Shown in pieces: positions 47,352 through 57,231 of a stretch of DNA of 64,000 nucleotides. A model generated the notes under the pieces. It searched no databases and was not told where the DNA came from. It worked only from the letters and a program-made list of their open reading frames with translations. The position numbers were made by a program, and so were the translations under genes. Where the stretch lies: contig NZ_WELK01000002.1 of NCBI RefSeq assembly GCF_009799925.1, positions 496,001 to 560,000 of the forward strand. The letters run 5' to 3'. Origin of the DNA: Pseudomonas sp. R-28-1W-6 (GTDB taxonomy: Bacteria; Pseudomonadota; Gammaproteobacteria; Pseudomonadales; Pseudomonadaceae). Each line of letters begins with the position of its first letter. Within the stretch, counting starts at the first letter, position 1.

Positions 47352-47720
47352 ATGTTCAAACCAGGTCATCTGCACCGCACCACTCCACCCGATATGCCGC
47401 ACTGGCCTAAATTCGACATCGACGTGTTCTACGAGGTCCGCCGCGACCCGGTCGAAGGCATGCTGATGCATTTCAAGGTGACTGGCACCATCGAGGGCCG
47501 CGAGTTCTGCGAAGAGTTCGACATGCACCGCGATACCGCCTTCAACTTCGCCAGCCTGATCACCAAGGCGGTGACCAAGCACGGCCTGTCGCCCAACTCC
47601 AGCCCGATCATGCGCGGGCATGCCGAGTACGACGCCATGTTCAAGGACATCCGCGAACAGCTCGGCGCACAACCGGGCGAACCGGTCAACTTCGACCACC
47701 TCGACAAGGATGGCCTGTGA
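47352..47720 (+). CDS. DUF5064-like protein upstream of arcD
   Basis: A 122-residue soluble protein starting MFKPGHLHRTTPPDMPHWPKF. Its middle (YEVRRDPVEGMLMHFKVTGTIEGREFCEEFDMHRDTAFNFAS) resembles the Pseudomonas family DUF5064 as I remember it. The frame is open to 47274; the ATG at 47352 has GGGGG upstream and gives the family start. It lies about 215 bases before arcD in the same direction, behind an Anr-like box, so it may be expressed with the arginine deiminase genes. No catalytic motif is visible. Confidence 0.75.
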   Translation: MFKPGHLHRTTPPDMPHWPKFDIDVFYEVRRDPVEGMLMHFKVTGTIEGREFCEEFDMHRDTAFNFASLITKAVTKHGLSPNSSPIMRGHAEYDAMFKDIREQLGAQPGEPVNFDHLDKDGL

Positions 47721-47935
47721 GCCCGCGGCTCACCGGCACAACCACCCTCGACAGTTTTCGCCGGGCGCCCTCAGGCGGTGCCCGTCAAGGAGGCAGGATG
47801 CACTCCGGCACGCTCTCCCGACGCCCCGCCAGTAAGCCCGGCCGCGCGCGCAGCAGTTTCTGCACGCCCTGTCATGCCTTGTTCATTACCACCACTGCCT
47901 AATCAAGCCGCTGCCAACACAGCTCTGGAGGCAAC

Positions 47936-49363
47936 ATGTCGGATTCAAGCAACAAACTCAAACTGGGTGCACTGATCGCCCTGGTCGTCGGCTCCATGGT
48001 CGGCGGCGGGATCTTCTCCCTGCCGCAGAACATCGCCGCCAGCGCCGGCGCAGGCGCCACCCTGATCGGCTGGCTGATCACCGGCGTGGGCATGCTCACC
48101 CTGGCCTTCGTGTTCCAGAGCCTGGCCAACCGCAAGCCCAACCTCGACGGCGGCGTTTATGCCTATGCCAAGGCCGGCTTCGGTGACTACATGGGCTTCT
48201 CCTCGGCCTGGGGCTACTGGATCAGCGCCTGGATCGGCAACGTCAGCTACATGGTGTTGCTGTTCAGCACCCTGGGTTATTTCTTCCCGGTGTTCGGCGA
48301 AGGCAACACCCTGCCGGCCATCGTCTGCGCCTCGATAGTGTTGTGGCTGCTGCACTTCCTGGTACTGCGCGGCATCCATGAGGCGGCGTTCATCAACACC
48401 CTGACCACCATCGCCAAGATGGTGCCGCTGGCGCTGTTCATCATCATTGCCGCCATCGCCTTCAAGCTGGAGGTGTACAAGGCCGACTTCTGGGGTACGG
48501 GCAACACCGAACTGGGCAGCGTGATGGACCAGGCACGCAACATGATGCTGGTCACCGTGTGGGTGTTCATCGGCATCGAGGGCGCCAGTATCTTCTCCGC
48601 CCGCGCCGAGAAACGCTCGGATGTGGGCAAGGCCACGGTGATCGGCTTCATCGGCGTACTGCTGCTGCTGGTACTGGTCAACCTGCTGTCCCAGGGCATC
48701 CTCGCCCAGGCCCAGCTGGCCGGGCTGAAGAACCCGTCCATGGCCGCCGTGCTGGAACACGTGGTCGGCCCCTGGGGCGCCATGCTGATCAGCATCGGCC
48801 TGATCGTTTCCCTGGCCGGGGCCCTGCTGTCGTGGACCCTGCTGTGCGCCGAGATCCTCTTCGCCAGCGCCCGCGACCACACCATGCCGGAGTTCCTGCG
48901 CAAGGAAAACGCCAACCAGGTACCGGTCAATGCGCTGTGGCTGTCCAACGGCCTGATCCAGCTGTTCCTGATCATCACCCTGTTCAACGACGCCACCTAC
49001 CTGAAGCTGCTGTACCTGGCCACCTCGATGATCCTGGTGCCGTACTTCTGGTCGGCCGCCTATGCCCTGCTGCTGACCATCCGCGGCGAGAGCTACGAGC
49101 AGGAACCCGGCGAGCGCCGCAAGGACATGCTGGTCGCCGTGATCGCCGTGGTCTATGCCGTCTGGCTGGTGTATGCGGCCGGCGTGCAGTACCTGCTGCT
49201 GTCCGCCCTGCTCTATGCGCCGGGCGCCATCCTGTTCGCCAAGGCCAAGCGCGAACTCAACCAACCCATTTTCACCGCGATCGAGAAACTGATCTTCGCC
49301 GCGGTGGTGATCGGCGCCGTCATCGCGGGCTACGGCCTGTACAGCGGCTTCCTCACCCTTTGA
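47936..49363 (+). CDS. arcD: Arginine/ornithine antiporter ArcD
   Basis: A 475-residue inner-membrane APC-family exchanger that imports arginine and exports ornithine without energy cost, feeding the deiminase pathway. About 12-13 membrane helices are visible. The N-terminal ALIALVVGSMVGGGIFSLPQNIA carries the G(S/T)G-type substrate-binding turn of APC proteins. GGAGG lies five bases before the ATG. First gene of arcDABC, 18 bases before arcA. No Anr box is evident in the 215 bases directly upstream; the nearest is at 47182. Confidence 0.97.
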   Translation: MSDSSNKLKLGALIALVVGSMVGGGIFSLPQNIAASAGAGATLIGWLITGVGMLTLAFVFQSLANRKPNLDGGVYAYAKAGFGDYMGFSSAWGYWISAWIGNVSYMVLLFSTLGYFFPVFGEGNTLPAIVCASIVLWLLHFLVLRGIHEAAFINTLTTIAKMVPLALFIIIAAIAFKLEVYKADFWGTGNTELGSVMDQARNMMLVTVWVFIGIEGASIFSARAEKRSDVGKATVIGFIGVLLLLVLVNLLSQGILAQAQLAGLKNPSMAAVLEHVVGPWGAMLISIGLIVSLAGALLSWTLLCAEILFASARDHTMPEFLRKENANQVPVNALWLSNGLIQLFLIITLFNDATYLKLLYLATSMILVPYFWSAAYALLLTIRGESYEQEPGERRKDMLVAVIAVVYAVWLVYAAGVQYLLLSALLYAPGAILFAKAKRELNQPIFTAIEKLIFAAVVIGAVIAGYGLYSGFLTL

Positions 49364-49381
49364 TCGAACCAGGAGGTTCCC

Positions 49382-50635
49382 ATGTCCAAAGTCAAACTCG
49401 GCGTCCATTCCGAAGCGGGCAAATTGCACAAGGTGATGGTCTGCTCGCCAGGGCTGGCGCACCTGCGCCTGACGCCGAACAACTGCGACGAGCTGCTGTT
49501 CGATGACGTGATCTGGGTCAGCCAGGCCAAGCGCGACCACTTCGACTTCGTCACCAAGATGCGCGAGCGCGGGGTCGAGGTGCTGGAGATGCACAACCTG
49601 CTCACCGATACGGTGCAGAACAAGGCGGCCCTGAAGTGGATCCTCGACCGCAAGATCACCCTCGACCAGGTCGGCCTCGGCCTGCAGGAAGACGTGCGCG
49701 GCTGGATGGAAAGCCTGGAGCCGCGCAAGCTGGCCGAACACCTGATCGGCGGCGTATCGGTGGCCGACCTGATCAACGCCCTGGGCGCCAGCAAGCCGCT
49801 GACCATGCTCGGCGACTTCATCGGCGCCAGCAGCTTCATCCTGCCGCCGCTGCCCAATACCCAGTTCACCCGTGATACCACCTGCTGGATCTACGGCGGG
49901 GTGACGCTCAACCCCATGTACTGGCCCGCACGCCGCCAGGAAACCCTGCTCACCAGCGCCATCTACAAGTTCCACCCGGACTTCGTGAATGCCGAATTCG
50001 AGGTCTGGTATGGCGACCCGGACAAGGATCACGGCGCCTCCACCCTCGAAGGCGGCGACGTGATGCCCATCGGCAATGGCGTGGTACTGATCGGCATGGG
50101 CGAGCGCAGTTCGCGCCAGGCCATTGCCCAGGTGGCCCAGGCCCTGTTCGCCAAGGGCGCCGCCCAGCGCGTGATCGTCGCCGGCCTGCCCAAGTCGCGG
50201 GCGGCCATGCACCTGGACACCGTGTTCAGCTTCTGCGACCGCGACCTGGTGACCATCTTCCCCGAGGTGGTCAACCAGATCATCCCATTCAGCCTGCGCC
50301 CGGACGAGAGCAAACCGGCCGGCATCGACATCCGCCGCGAGGACAAGTCCTTCCTCGACGTGGTCGCCGAGGCGCTCAACCTCAAGCAACTGCGCGTGGT
50401 ACAGACCGGCGGCGACGCCTATGAAGCCGAACGCGAGCAATGGGACGACGGCAACAACGTGGTCTGCCTGGAGCCCGGCGTGGTGGTCGGCTATGACCGC
50501 AACACCTACACCAACACCCTGCTGCGCAAGGCCGGCGTCGAAGTCGTCACCATCAGCGCCAGCGAACTGGGTCGCGGCCGTGGCGGCGGCCACTGCATGA
50601 CCTGCCCGATCCTGCGCGACCCGATCGACTACTAA
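49382..50635 (+). CDS. arcA: Arginine deiminase ArcA
   Basis: A 417-residue guanidino-group hydrolase that converts arginine to citrulline and ammonia. The catalytic cysteine is in the C-terminal segment [19 protein letters not shown] (Cys near residue 405). Other active-site regions are [12 protein letters not shown] (about 160), EGGDVMPIG (about 224) and [11 protein letters not shown] (about 278). Full length. AGGAGG precedes the ATG. Coupled in the arc operon between arcD and arcB. Confidence 0.98.
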   Translation: MSKVKLGVHSEAGKLHKVMVCSPGLAHLRLTPNNCDELLFDDVIWVSQAKRDHFDFVTKMRERGVEVLEMHNLLTDTVQNKAALKWILDRKITLDQVGLGLQEDVRGWMESLEPRKLAEHLIGGVSVADLINALGASKPLTMLGDFIGASSFILPPLPNTQFTRDTTCWIYGGVTLNPMYWPARRQETLLTSAIYKFHPDFVNAEFEVWYGDPDKDHGASTLEGGDVMPIGNGVVLIGMGERSSRQAIAQVAQALFAKGAAQRVIVAGLPKSRAAMHLDTVFSFCDRDLVTIFPEVVNQIIPFSLRPDESKPAGIDIRREDKSFLDVVAEALNLKQLRVVQTGGDAYEAEREQWDDGNNVVCLEPGVVVGYDRNTYTNTLLRKAGVEVVTISASELGRGRGGGHCMTCPILRDPIDY

Positions 50636-50732
50636 CCCACACCCCGGCGGCTGCCAGCCAGCCGCCCGCCTCGCCAGCCACCAGCAGTTCTGACGCGGCC
50701 AGGTTTCCAGTTGCCTACAAGGAGAAAGAACC

Positions 50733-51743
50733 ATGGCGTTCAACATGCACAACCGCAACCTGCTCAGCCTGATGCACCACAGCAGTCGCGAGCTGCGCTA
50801 CCTGCTCGACCTGTCGCGCGACCTCAAGCGCGCCAAGTACACCGGCACCGAACAGCCGCACCTGCTGCGCAAGAACATCGCACTGATCTTCGAAAAGACC
50901 TCCACCCGCACCCGCTGCGCCTTCGAAGTCGCCGCCTATGACCAGGGAGCCAACGTCACCTACATCGACCCGGGCTCCTCGCAGATCGGCCACAAGGAAA
51001 GCATGAAGGACACCGCCCGCGTGCTCGGGCGCATGTACGACGCCATCGAGTACCGCGGCTTCAAGCAGGAAATCGTCGAGGACCTGGCCAAGTATGCCGG
51101 CGTGCCGGTGTTCAACGGCCTGACCGACGAATACCACCCGACCCAGATGCTCGCCGACGTGCTGACCATGCGCGAGTTCAGCGACAAGCCGCTGCACGAC
51201 ATCAGCTACGCCTACCTGGGCGACGCCCGCAACAACATGGGCAACTCGCTGCTGCTGATCGGCGCCAAGCTGGGTATGGACGTGCGCATCGCCGCGCCCA
51301 AGGCGCTGTGGCCGAGCGATGAACATGTCGCCGCGTGCAAGAAATTCGCCGAGGAAAGCGGCGCACGCATCACCCTCACCGAGGATGCCAAGGAGGCGGT
51401 CAAGGGCGTCGACTTCGTCCATACCGACGTCTGGGTGTCCATGGGCGAGCCGGTCGAGGCCTGGGCCGAACGCATCCAGCAGCTGCTGCCCTACCAGGTC
51501 AACAGCGAGCTGATGCTGGCCAGCGGCAACCCACGGGTCAAGTTCATGCACTGCCTGCCGGCCTTCCACAACAGCGACACCAAGGTCGGCAAGCAGATCG
51601 CCGAGAAGTACCCGAACCTGAAGAACGGCATCGAAGTGACCGAGGATGTCTTCGAGTCGCCCTGGTGCATCGCCTTCGAGCAGGCGGAAAACCGCATGCA
51701 CACCATCAAGGCGATCCTGGTTTCGACCCTGGCCGACATCTAA
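50733..51743 (+). CDS. arcB: Catabolic ornithine carbamoyltransferase ArcB
   Basis: A 336-residue enzyme that phosphorolyses citrulline to ornithine and carbamoyl phosphate in this pathway. Carbamoyl phosphate binding is shown by [12 protein letters not shown] (about residue 55) and HPTQMLAD (about 135); ornithine binding by the conserved HCLPAFH segment (about 272). The length and the STRTR plus HCLPAFH set match the catabolic dodecameric ArcB of P. aeruginosa rather than the shorter ArgF. AAGGAG precedes the ATG. A fold-back repeat separates it from arcC. Confidence 0.97.
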   Translation: MAFNMHNRNLLSLMHHSSRELRYLLDLSRDLKRAKYTGTEQPHLLRKNIALIFEKTSTRTRCAFEVAAYDQGANVTYIDPGSSQIGHKESMKDTARVLGRMYDAIEYRGFKQEIVEDLAKYAGVPVFNGLTDEYHPTQMLADVLTMREFSDKPLHDISYAYLGDARNNMGNSLLLIGAKLGMDVRIAAPKALWPSDEHVAACKKFAEESGARITLTEDAKEAVKGVDFVHTDVWVSMGEPVEAWAERIQQLLPYQVNSELMLASGNPRVKFMHCLPAFHNSDTKVGKQIAEKYPNLKNGIEVTEDVFESPWCIAFEQAENRMHTIKAILVSTLADI

Positions 51744-51748
51744 CTGCG

Positions 51749-51845
51749 CGTAGGTTGGGTTGCGCCGCCTGGCGGCGCAGCCCAACACCGCTGCCGCAGA
51801 CCGGGCTCCGCTTGTCGGGCTGCGCTGCGCTCAACCCAACCTACG
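51749..51845. repeat. Fold-back repeat between arcB and arcC, 97 bp
   Basis: Perfect 14-base terminal inverted repeats CGTAGGTTGGGTTG (51749-51762) and its complement (51832-51845). An internal TGCGCCGCC/GGCGGCGCA hairpin lies just inside. Similar GTAGGTTGGGTT repeats are common in bacterial intergenic DNA. It starts six bases after the arcB stop, so it lies inside the arc transcript and could stabilise arcDAB mRNA or reduce arcC expression. Confidence 0.8.
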
Positions 51846-51867
51846 TATCCGCACAAGGAGAACAACC

Positions 51868-52794
51868 ATGCGACTAGTCATCGCCCTGGGCGGCAACGCC
51901 CTGCTGCGGCGCGGCGAAGCCATGACCGCAGAGAACCAGCGCGACAACGTGCGCATCGCCTGCGAGCAGATCGCCCGGGTCGCGCCCGGCAACGAACTGG
52001 TGATCGCCCACGGCAACGGCCCGCAAGTCGGCCTGCTGGCCTTGCAAGGCAATGCCTACGACGCCAAGAACCCCTACCCGCTGGACGTTCTCGGCGCCGA
52101 AACCGAAGGCATGATCGGCTACATGATCGAACAGGAGCTGGGCAACCTGCTACCGTTCGAGGTGCCCTTCGCCACCCTGCTCACCCAGGTCGAAGTCGAC
52201 CCCGCAGACCCGGCCTTCCAGCACATGACCAAGCCGATCGGCCCGGTCTACCCGAAGGCGGAAGCCGAGCAACTGGCCGCCGAAAAAGGCTGGACCATCG
52301 CCCCCGACGGCGACAAGTTCCGCCGAGTGGTCGCCAGCCCACGACCCAAGCGCATCTTCGAGATCCGCCCGCTCAAGTGGCTGCTGGAAAAGGGCACTGT
52401 AGTGATTGCCGCGGGCGGCGGCGGCATCCCGACCATGTACCAGGACGGCAAGCTGGTCGGGGTGGAAGCGGTGATCGACAAGGACCTCTGCTCGGCATTC
52501 CTGGCGACCGAACTGGAGGCCGACCTGCTGGTGATCGCCACCGACGTCGACGCCACCTATATCGACTGGGGCAAGCCGACCCAGAAGGCCATCGCCCAGG
52601 CCCACCCCGACGAACTGGAGCGCCTCGGCTTCGCCGCCGGCTCCATGGGGCCGAAAGTCCAGGCCGCCTGCGAGTTCGCCCGCAACACCGGCAAGGTCGC
52701 GGTGATCGGTTCGCTGGCGGATATCGAAGCCATCGTCCAAGGCCAGGCCGGCACCCGCATCAGCACCGCGCAACCGGGCCTGAGCTACCGCTGA
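51868..52794 (+). CDS. arcC: Carbamate kinase ArcC
   Basis: A 308-residue amino acid kinase-fold enzyme that uses carbamoyl phosphate to make ATP from ADP, the energy-yielding last step of the deiminase pathway. Visible motifs are [13 protein letters not shown] (about 3-15), [16 protein letters not shown] (about 47-62), [10 protein letters not shown] (about 182) and [10 protein letters not shown] (about 206). AAGGAG precedes the ATG. The open frame extends upstream into the repeat, but this start matches the family. A hairpin follows at 52802. Confidence 0.98.
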   Translation: MRLVIALGGNALLRRGEAMTAENQRDNVRIACEQIARVAPGNELVIAHGNGPQVGLLALQGNAYDAKNPYPLDVLGAETEGMIGYMIEQELGNLLPFEVPFATLLTQVEVDPADPAFQHMTKPIGPVYPKAEAEQLAAEKGWTIAPDGDKFRRVVASPRPKRIFEIRPLKWLLEKGTVVIAAGGGGIPTMYQDGKLVGVEAVIDKDLCSAFLATELEADLLVIATDVDATYIDWGKPTQKAIAQAHPDELERLGFAAGSMGPKVQAACEFARNTGKVAVIGSLADIEAIVQGQAGTRISTAQPGLSYR

Positions 52795-52801
52795 GGCTCG
52801 A

Positions 52802-52834
52802 CCACGATCCCGTCACCCACGTGACGGGGCCGTG
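52802..52834 (+). terminator. Hairpin after arcC
   Basis: CCGTCAC (52810-52816) and GTGACGG (52821-52827) with outer arms CCACG and CGTGG form an extended stem eight bases after the arcC stop. There is no clear T-run. Confidence 0.6.
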
Positions 52835-52932
52835 GCTGTCCTGATTGTCGCCGGGTGCGCCATGCGCCCCGCAGGCAGAACCGCTTCGTCCCGCTGCGCA
52901 CGGCACACCCGCCCTGCCTTCGTGCACCGCGC

Positions 52933-53550
52933 TCACTGTGCGCGAACCTGCACCAGCAGCGGCGAGTCGAACATCGCCGCCGGCGAGATCACCCGCTCGT
53001 CCAGCGGCACCTGCTCGCCATAGCGTTCCCGCATCTTGCTGCGCACCGCAGCCGAAGTCAGGTCGAAGTCGCGTACCCGCTGCGGGGCGCCGATTTCCAG
53101 CCCCAGGGCGCGCTGATAGATCTTCCACACCAGTTCGGAGCAGTACAGACGCTGGTCCGACCACTCGAAGGTCAGGTCATAGCGGCGCCCGGCGAACGGC
53201 GCGGCCTCGGTCCGCAGGCGGCGCAGGGCCGGCTCGTCCAGCAGGCGGTCGGCCTCGCGCAGGCGCTTGAGCACGTAGTGGCCGCCTTCGCCGCGGGCGA
53301 TCCACTCGGCCAGCGGGGTGTACTTGACCCGCGCGCTGGCCTCGTAGACCTGGGGCTGGCCGTCGCGATAGAGCACCAGGCCCATGTGGCTGTAGCGCGA
53401 ATGGGTGGCCAGCTGGATCGCCTGGCTCTGCGCCGAGCGCGACTGGTGGAAGATGATGTCGCCCTCGCGCACCGCCTCCAGCGCCAAGGCCTGGCCGGCC
53501 CAGCAGGCGGCCGCCAGCAGGGCGGCGTGCATTCCGTGCCTCCTGAGCAT
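52933..53550 (-). CDS. YiiX-like (permuted papain-like) NlpC/P60-family hydrolase, exported
   Basis: A 205-residue protein with a signal peptide (MLRRHGMHAALLAAACWAGQALA). The mature part matches the YiiX/YebB group of permuted NlpC/P60 enzymes: the catalytic His is in RYSHMGLVLYRDGQPQVYEA (about residue 55), and the catalytic Cys in LYCSELVWKIYQRA (about 136). Such proteins are predicted amidases or peptidases acting on peptide or lipid substrates. It is convergent with arcC and lies downstream of ettA on the same strand. The substrate is unknown. Confidence 0.85.
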   Translation of the reverse strand: MLRRHGMHAALLAAACWAGQALALEAVREGDIIFHQSRSAQSQAIQLATHSRYSHMGLVLYRDGQPQVYEASARVKYTPLAEWIARGEGGHYVLKRLREADRLLDEPALRRLRTEAAPFAGRRYDLTFEWSDQRLYCSELVWKIYQRALGLEIGAPQRVRDFDLTSAAVRSKMRERYGEQVPLDERVISPAAMFDSPLLVQVRAQ

Positions 53551-53646
53551 GTCCTTCTCCTTGCAGGCACCAATTGCCCGACAGGATGGATTATCGCCGC
53601 GGCGCGGGCCCGCTGCCGCCGACTGCCCGGCGTTTTGCCCAGGCCC

Positions 53647-53675
53647 AAACGAAAACGGAGCCTCGCGGCTCCGTT
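53647..53675 (-). terminator. Terminator of ettA
   Basis: AACGGAGCC (53654-53662) pairs with GGCTCCGTT (53667-53675), four-base loop, followed on the minus strand by TTTTCGTTT. Confidence 0.85.
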
Positions 53676-53691
53676 CTCACTGCAGCAGCGC

Positions 53692-55359
53692 TTACTGCGC
53701 CAGCTTCTTGTAGCGCACCCGGTGCGGCTGGGAGGCCGCGTCGCCGAGGCGCTTCTTGCGGTCGGCTTCGTACTCGGTGTAGTTGCCTTCGAAGAACACC
53801 ACGCTGCCATCGTCCTCATAGGACAGGATGTGGGTGGCAACGCGGTCGAGGAACCAACGGTCGTGGGAGATCACGATCGCCGCGCCGGGGAAGTCGAGCA
53901 GCGCCTCTTCCAGCGAGCGCAGGGTTTCCACGTCGAGGTCGTTGGACGGTTCGTCGAGCAGCAGCACGTTGGCGCCCTGCTTCAGGGTCAGGGCCAGGTG
54001 CAGGCGGCCGCGCTCACCACCGGAGAGGTCCTTGACGAACTTCTGCTGGTCGCCGCCCTTGAAGTTGAAGCGGCCGACGTAGCCGCGCGACGGCACCTCG
54101 TAGTTGCCGATCTTGATCATGTCGAAGCCGTCGGACACCGCTTCCCACACGGTCTTGCCGCCGTCCAGGTCGTCGCGGCTCTGGTCCACGCAGGCCAGCT
54201 GCACGGTGTCGCCGATCTCGATGCTGCCCGAATCCGGGGTTTCCTTGCCCATCAGCATGCGGAACAGGGTCGACTTGCCGGCGCCGTTGCCGCCGATCAC
54301 CCCGACGATGGCGCCTTTGGGGACGCTGAACGACAGGTCGTCGATCAGCACGCGGTCGCCGTAGCCCTTGCGGACGTTCTTGAACTCGATGACCTTGTCA
54401 CCCAGGCGCGGGCCGGCCGGGATGTAGATCTCGTTGGTCTCGGCGCGCTTCTGGAATTCCTGCGACTGCATCTCCTCGAAACGTTGCAGGCGGGCCTTGG
54501 ACTTGGCCTGGCGGGCCTTGGCGCCCTTGCGCACCCACTCCAGCTCGTCCTTCATGGCCTTCTCGTGGGCCGACTGCTGCTTGGACTCCTGGGCCAGGCG
54601 CTCGGACTTGGCTTCCAGCCAGCCGGAGTAGTTGCCTTCGTACGGGATGCCGGCACCGCGGTCCAGTTCGAGGATCCAGCCGGCGACGTTGTCGAGGAAG
54701 TAGCGGTCGTGGGTGATCGCCACCACGGTACCGGGGAAGTCGTGGAGGAAGTGTTCCAGCCAGGCCACCGAGTCGGCGTCCAGGTGGTTGGTCGGTTCGT
54801 CCAGCAGCAGCATGTCGGGGGCCGACAGCAGCAGGCGGCACAGGGCCACGCGGCGCTTCTCGCCACCGGACAGGTGCTCGATCCTGGCCTCCCACGGCGG
54901 CAGGCGCAGGGCGTCGGCGGCGACTTCCAGCTGGCGCTCCAGATTGTGGCCGTCGCTGGCCTGGAGAATGGCCTCCAGCTTGGCCTGCTCGGCGGCCAGG
55001 GCGTCGAAGTCGGCGTCCGGCTCGGCGTAGGCGGCGTACACCTCGTCGAGGCGGGCCTGGGCCTGCTTGATCTGGCCCACGGCCTCCTCGACGATCTCGC
55101 GCACCGTCTTGCTCGGGTCGAGCTGCGGTTCCTGCGGCAGGTAGCCGACGTTGATCCCCGGCATGGCGCGCGCTTCGCCGTCGAACTCGGTGTCGACGCC
55201 GGCCATGATGCGCAGCAGGGTCGACTTACCGGCGCCGTTGAGGCCGAGCACGCCGATCTTGGCGCCCGGGAAGAACGACAGGGAGATGTTCTTGAGGATT
55301 TCCCGCTTCGGCGGCACGACCTTGCCGAGCCGATGCATGGTGTAGACGTATTGAGCCAA
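53692..55359 (-). CDS. ettA: Energy-dependent translational throttle EttA (ABC-F ATPase)
   Basis: A 555-residue soluble ABC-F protein that binds the ribosomal E-site and regulates entry into elongation according to the ATP/ADP ratio. It has two ABC cassettes: Walker A GLNGAGKST (about 39) and GGNGAGKST (about 355), with signature LSGGEKRR and LSGGERGR. Between them lies the P-site tRNA interaction motif helices (about 240-320) that mark EttA. No membrane domain. GAGG precedes the ATG. Full length for the family. Confidence 0.97.
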   Translation of the reverse strand: MAQYVYTMHRLGKVVPPKREILKNISLSFFPGAKIGVLGLNGAGKSTLLRIMAGVDTEFDGEARAMPGINVGYLPQEPQLDPSKTVREIVEEAVGQIKQAQARLDEVYAAYAEPDADFDALAAEQAKLEAILQASDGHNLERQLEVAADALRLPPWEARIEHLSGGEKRRVALCRLLLSAPDMLLLDEPTNHLDADSVAWLEHFLHDFPGTVVAITHDRYFLDNVAGWILELDRGAGIPYEGNYSGWLEAKSERLAQESKQQSAHEKAMKDELEWVRKGAKARQAKSKARLQRFEEMQSQEFQKRAETNEIYIPAGPRLGDKVIEFKNVRKGYGDRVLIDDLSFSVPKGAIVGVIGGNGAGKSTLFRMLMGKETPDSGSIEIGDTVQLACVDQSRDDLDGGKTVWEAVSDGFDMIKIGNYEVPSRGYVGRFNFKGGDQQKFVKDLSGGERGRLHLALTLKQGANVLLLDEPSNDLDVETLRSLEEALLDFPGAAIVISHDRWFLDRVATHILSYEDDGSVVFFEGNYTEYEADRKKRLGDAASQPHRVRYKKLAQ

Positions 55360-55921
55360 AATGAGGACCTCACTCGAGAATGTGAAAATGACGCGAAGTA
55401 TATGCCAGCTACCGTTATTAGCTCTATTGGCAGCGTTTGCGCTGGGTGAACCCCGGGCAGCTTGTTAGGCCGCCGGGAATGCGCAAGAGGCGTCCATCGC
55501 CCCCAGGGGCCTCGGCCTGAGGCCAGCCGGGAAACAGCAGGCCCCGCGCCATCTACTACCTGCTGCGCGCCAGACGTACCCGCGCCCCGCCGGGATGCCC
55601 TCTCGCCCCACGTCCAGCGGACCCTGCAGGAGGTCACTGGGACAGACGAATCGTTCCTGCGCCCCGACCAAGAACGAACACCCGACCGTCGGCAGCGAAT
55701 GACTGCCCCTGCCGTACGCCCGCGACTTGCCAAGCCCACGACGCAGGCTTTACTTCCTGCGAAGCGCCGGACGCGTGTCCGCCGCTTGCTTGCCGACTCG
55801 CGATGCCGTCACGTCGATGGCTCAGCCGTGCGCTTCGGCATGCCATACCGAGAACCCTGCCCGGCTCGCCCAGCAGCGCGTCCGACCGGTCCGCATGTAG
55901 AGTCACCATGAGGAGTCACCC
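55360..55921. other. 562-base gene-poor gap between ettA and the DUF2860-like gene
   Basis: Only short open frames are present and none has family-like sequence or a good ribosome-binding site. The left end holds the ettA leader with AT-rich DNA (GTTATTAGCTCTATTGG near 55413-55430) that may contain its promoter. The right end supplies GAGG before the ATG at 55922. The middle is GC-rich and lacks recognisable repeats. Confidence 0.5.
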
Positions 55922-56926
55922 ATGAAAAGAACCCTTCTCGCCATCCTCGTCTCGGCGGCGGCCCTCTCGGCCCAGGCCTATGACCGCATTCCGCAGGAAA
56001 GCGGCTTTTCCGGATTCGCCTTCGCCGGCGCCTCCGCCGGCTCCCGGGAAACCAACATGATCGCCACCGCTGGCGGCACCGAGGTGGCCGACGAGCGCAT
56101 CGACTCCCTCAGCGACGGCCCGGACAGCAAGGACTACAGCAAGTTGCTGCTGGACTTCGGCCTCAACTACACCTTCGCCGAGAGCCGTACGCAGATCTTC
56201 GGCGGCACCGAACTGGAAGACTTCCTGACCCAGGACAGCACCCTCGGTATCGGCGTGCGCCAGGGCATCGGCGGCGCCGGCAACCTGGTCGCCAGCGCCA
56301 TCGCCTCGACCCCGGTGGAAACCTGGGAAGACCCCTACCTGGTCGGTACCGACCGCCAGGAAACCGATGTCTCGAGCGGCGGCGGGCGCCTGGGCTGGGA
56401 ACACATCTTCGGCAGCGGCCTGGAAATCACCTACACCGCACGTTCCATCGAGCTGGACGACGAACTGAGCGGAACCGCCCTCGGCCTGTCCGCGGACGAG
56501 CAAGACCTGCTCAACCGCGAGGGCGATCTCAACACGCTCAAGGTCGCCTATGTCTGGCAGCCTTCCAGCGACCACCTCATCATTCCCAGCATTTCCGGTG
56601 TCGAGCATGACCTGGACGGCGAGGCCATGGCCATGGACGGTTACCAGGCCGAGCTGAACTATGCCTACACCGGCCTGCAGAACTGGGAGTTGGTGGTCAA
56701 TCTGGTGGCCGGCACGCTGGAAAGCGACGATGAAAATCCCATCTATGCCGAGACCGCCGACGTCGACCGCATGGGCGTGTCGCTGGGGGCCTCCTACAAG
56801 GAACCCTTCGGCCTGCAGAACTGGCGCGCCCGCGGCGCCATCAGCTACGGCGAGGAAGACAGCAACATCGACTTCTACGACACCAGCATCGGCAGTGTCA
56901 GCCTGGGCATGCTGTACAGCTTCTAA
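55922..56926 (+). CDS. DUF2860-like outer-membrane beta-barrel protein
   Basis: A 334-residue secreted protein with signal peptide MKRTLLAILVSAAALSAQA. The mature protein is made of alternating amphipathic strands and ends SLGMLYSF, the terminal aromatic signature of outer-membrane barrels recognised by the BAM complex. It resembles the DUF2860 family. Acidic composition (many Asp/Glu in loops) suggests surface loops binding cations or none. Function unknown. A long perfect hairpin terminator follows, so it is monocistronic. Confidence 0.78.
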   Translation: MKRTLLAILVSAAALSAQAYDRIPQESGFSGFAFAGASAGSRETNMIATAGGTEVADERIDSLSDGPDSKDYSKLLLDFGLNYTFAESRTQIFGGTELEDFLTQDSTLGIGVRQGIGGAGNLVASAIASTPVETWEDPYLVGTDRQETDVSSGGGRLGWEHIFGSGLEITYTARSIELDDELSGTALGLSADEQDLLNREGDLNTLKVAYVWQPSSDHLIIPSISGVEHDLDGEAMAMDGYQAELNYAYTGLQNWELVVNLVAGTLESDDENPIYAETADVDRMGVSLGASYKEPFGLQNWRARGAISYGEEDSNIDFYDTSIGSVSLGMLYSF

Positions 56927-56943
56927 ACGCCCTGGGCAGGAAC

Positions 56944-56979
56944 AAACGCCAAGGCCACCTGCGGGTGGCCTTGGCGTTT
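56944..56979. terminator. Terminator with a 16 bp perfect stem
   Basis: The arms at 56944-56959 and 56964-56979 are fully complementary around TGCG, 17 bases after the DUF2860-like stop. The T-tract is only GTTTC, so strength comes mostly from the stem. Confidence 0.8.
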
Positions 56980-57231
56980 CAGGTGGGCGCCAGCGACTCA
57001 CGCAGGACCGCCCCGAAGCGCTGCCGCCGACACGGCCCGGGTGGCAACGACCAGACCGCACAACGAATGGGGGATTGGCCCGCACGGCGGTGACGCCCGC
57101 AGGCGCCGGAGCGGGCAAACCCGCGCGACGGACAGTAATGGCACTTTGCCGCCCAGCAAGGCATGCTAGGCGGTTGTGGTTGCCTGGCTTACAGTCCGCA
57201 GACAGGCAGTAGTATCAGCAGGATTGTTTGC

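Noticed and set aside
47945..50758. A 937-codon minus-strand open frame opposite arcD and arcA.
   Set aside because: It is a shadow of the arc genes; the translation is Gln/His/Ala-rich without motifs, and no ribosome-binding site or promoter fits.
55462..55911. A 149-codon open frame in the ettA/DUF2860-like gap.
   Set aside because: Arg/Pro-rich translation, no ribosome-binding site before the ATG and no family resemblance; typical of random frames in GC-rich DNA.
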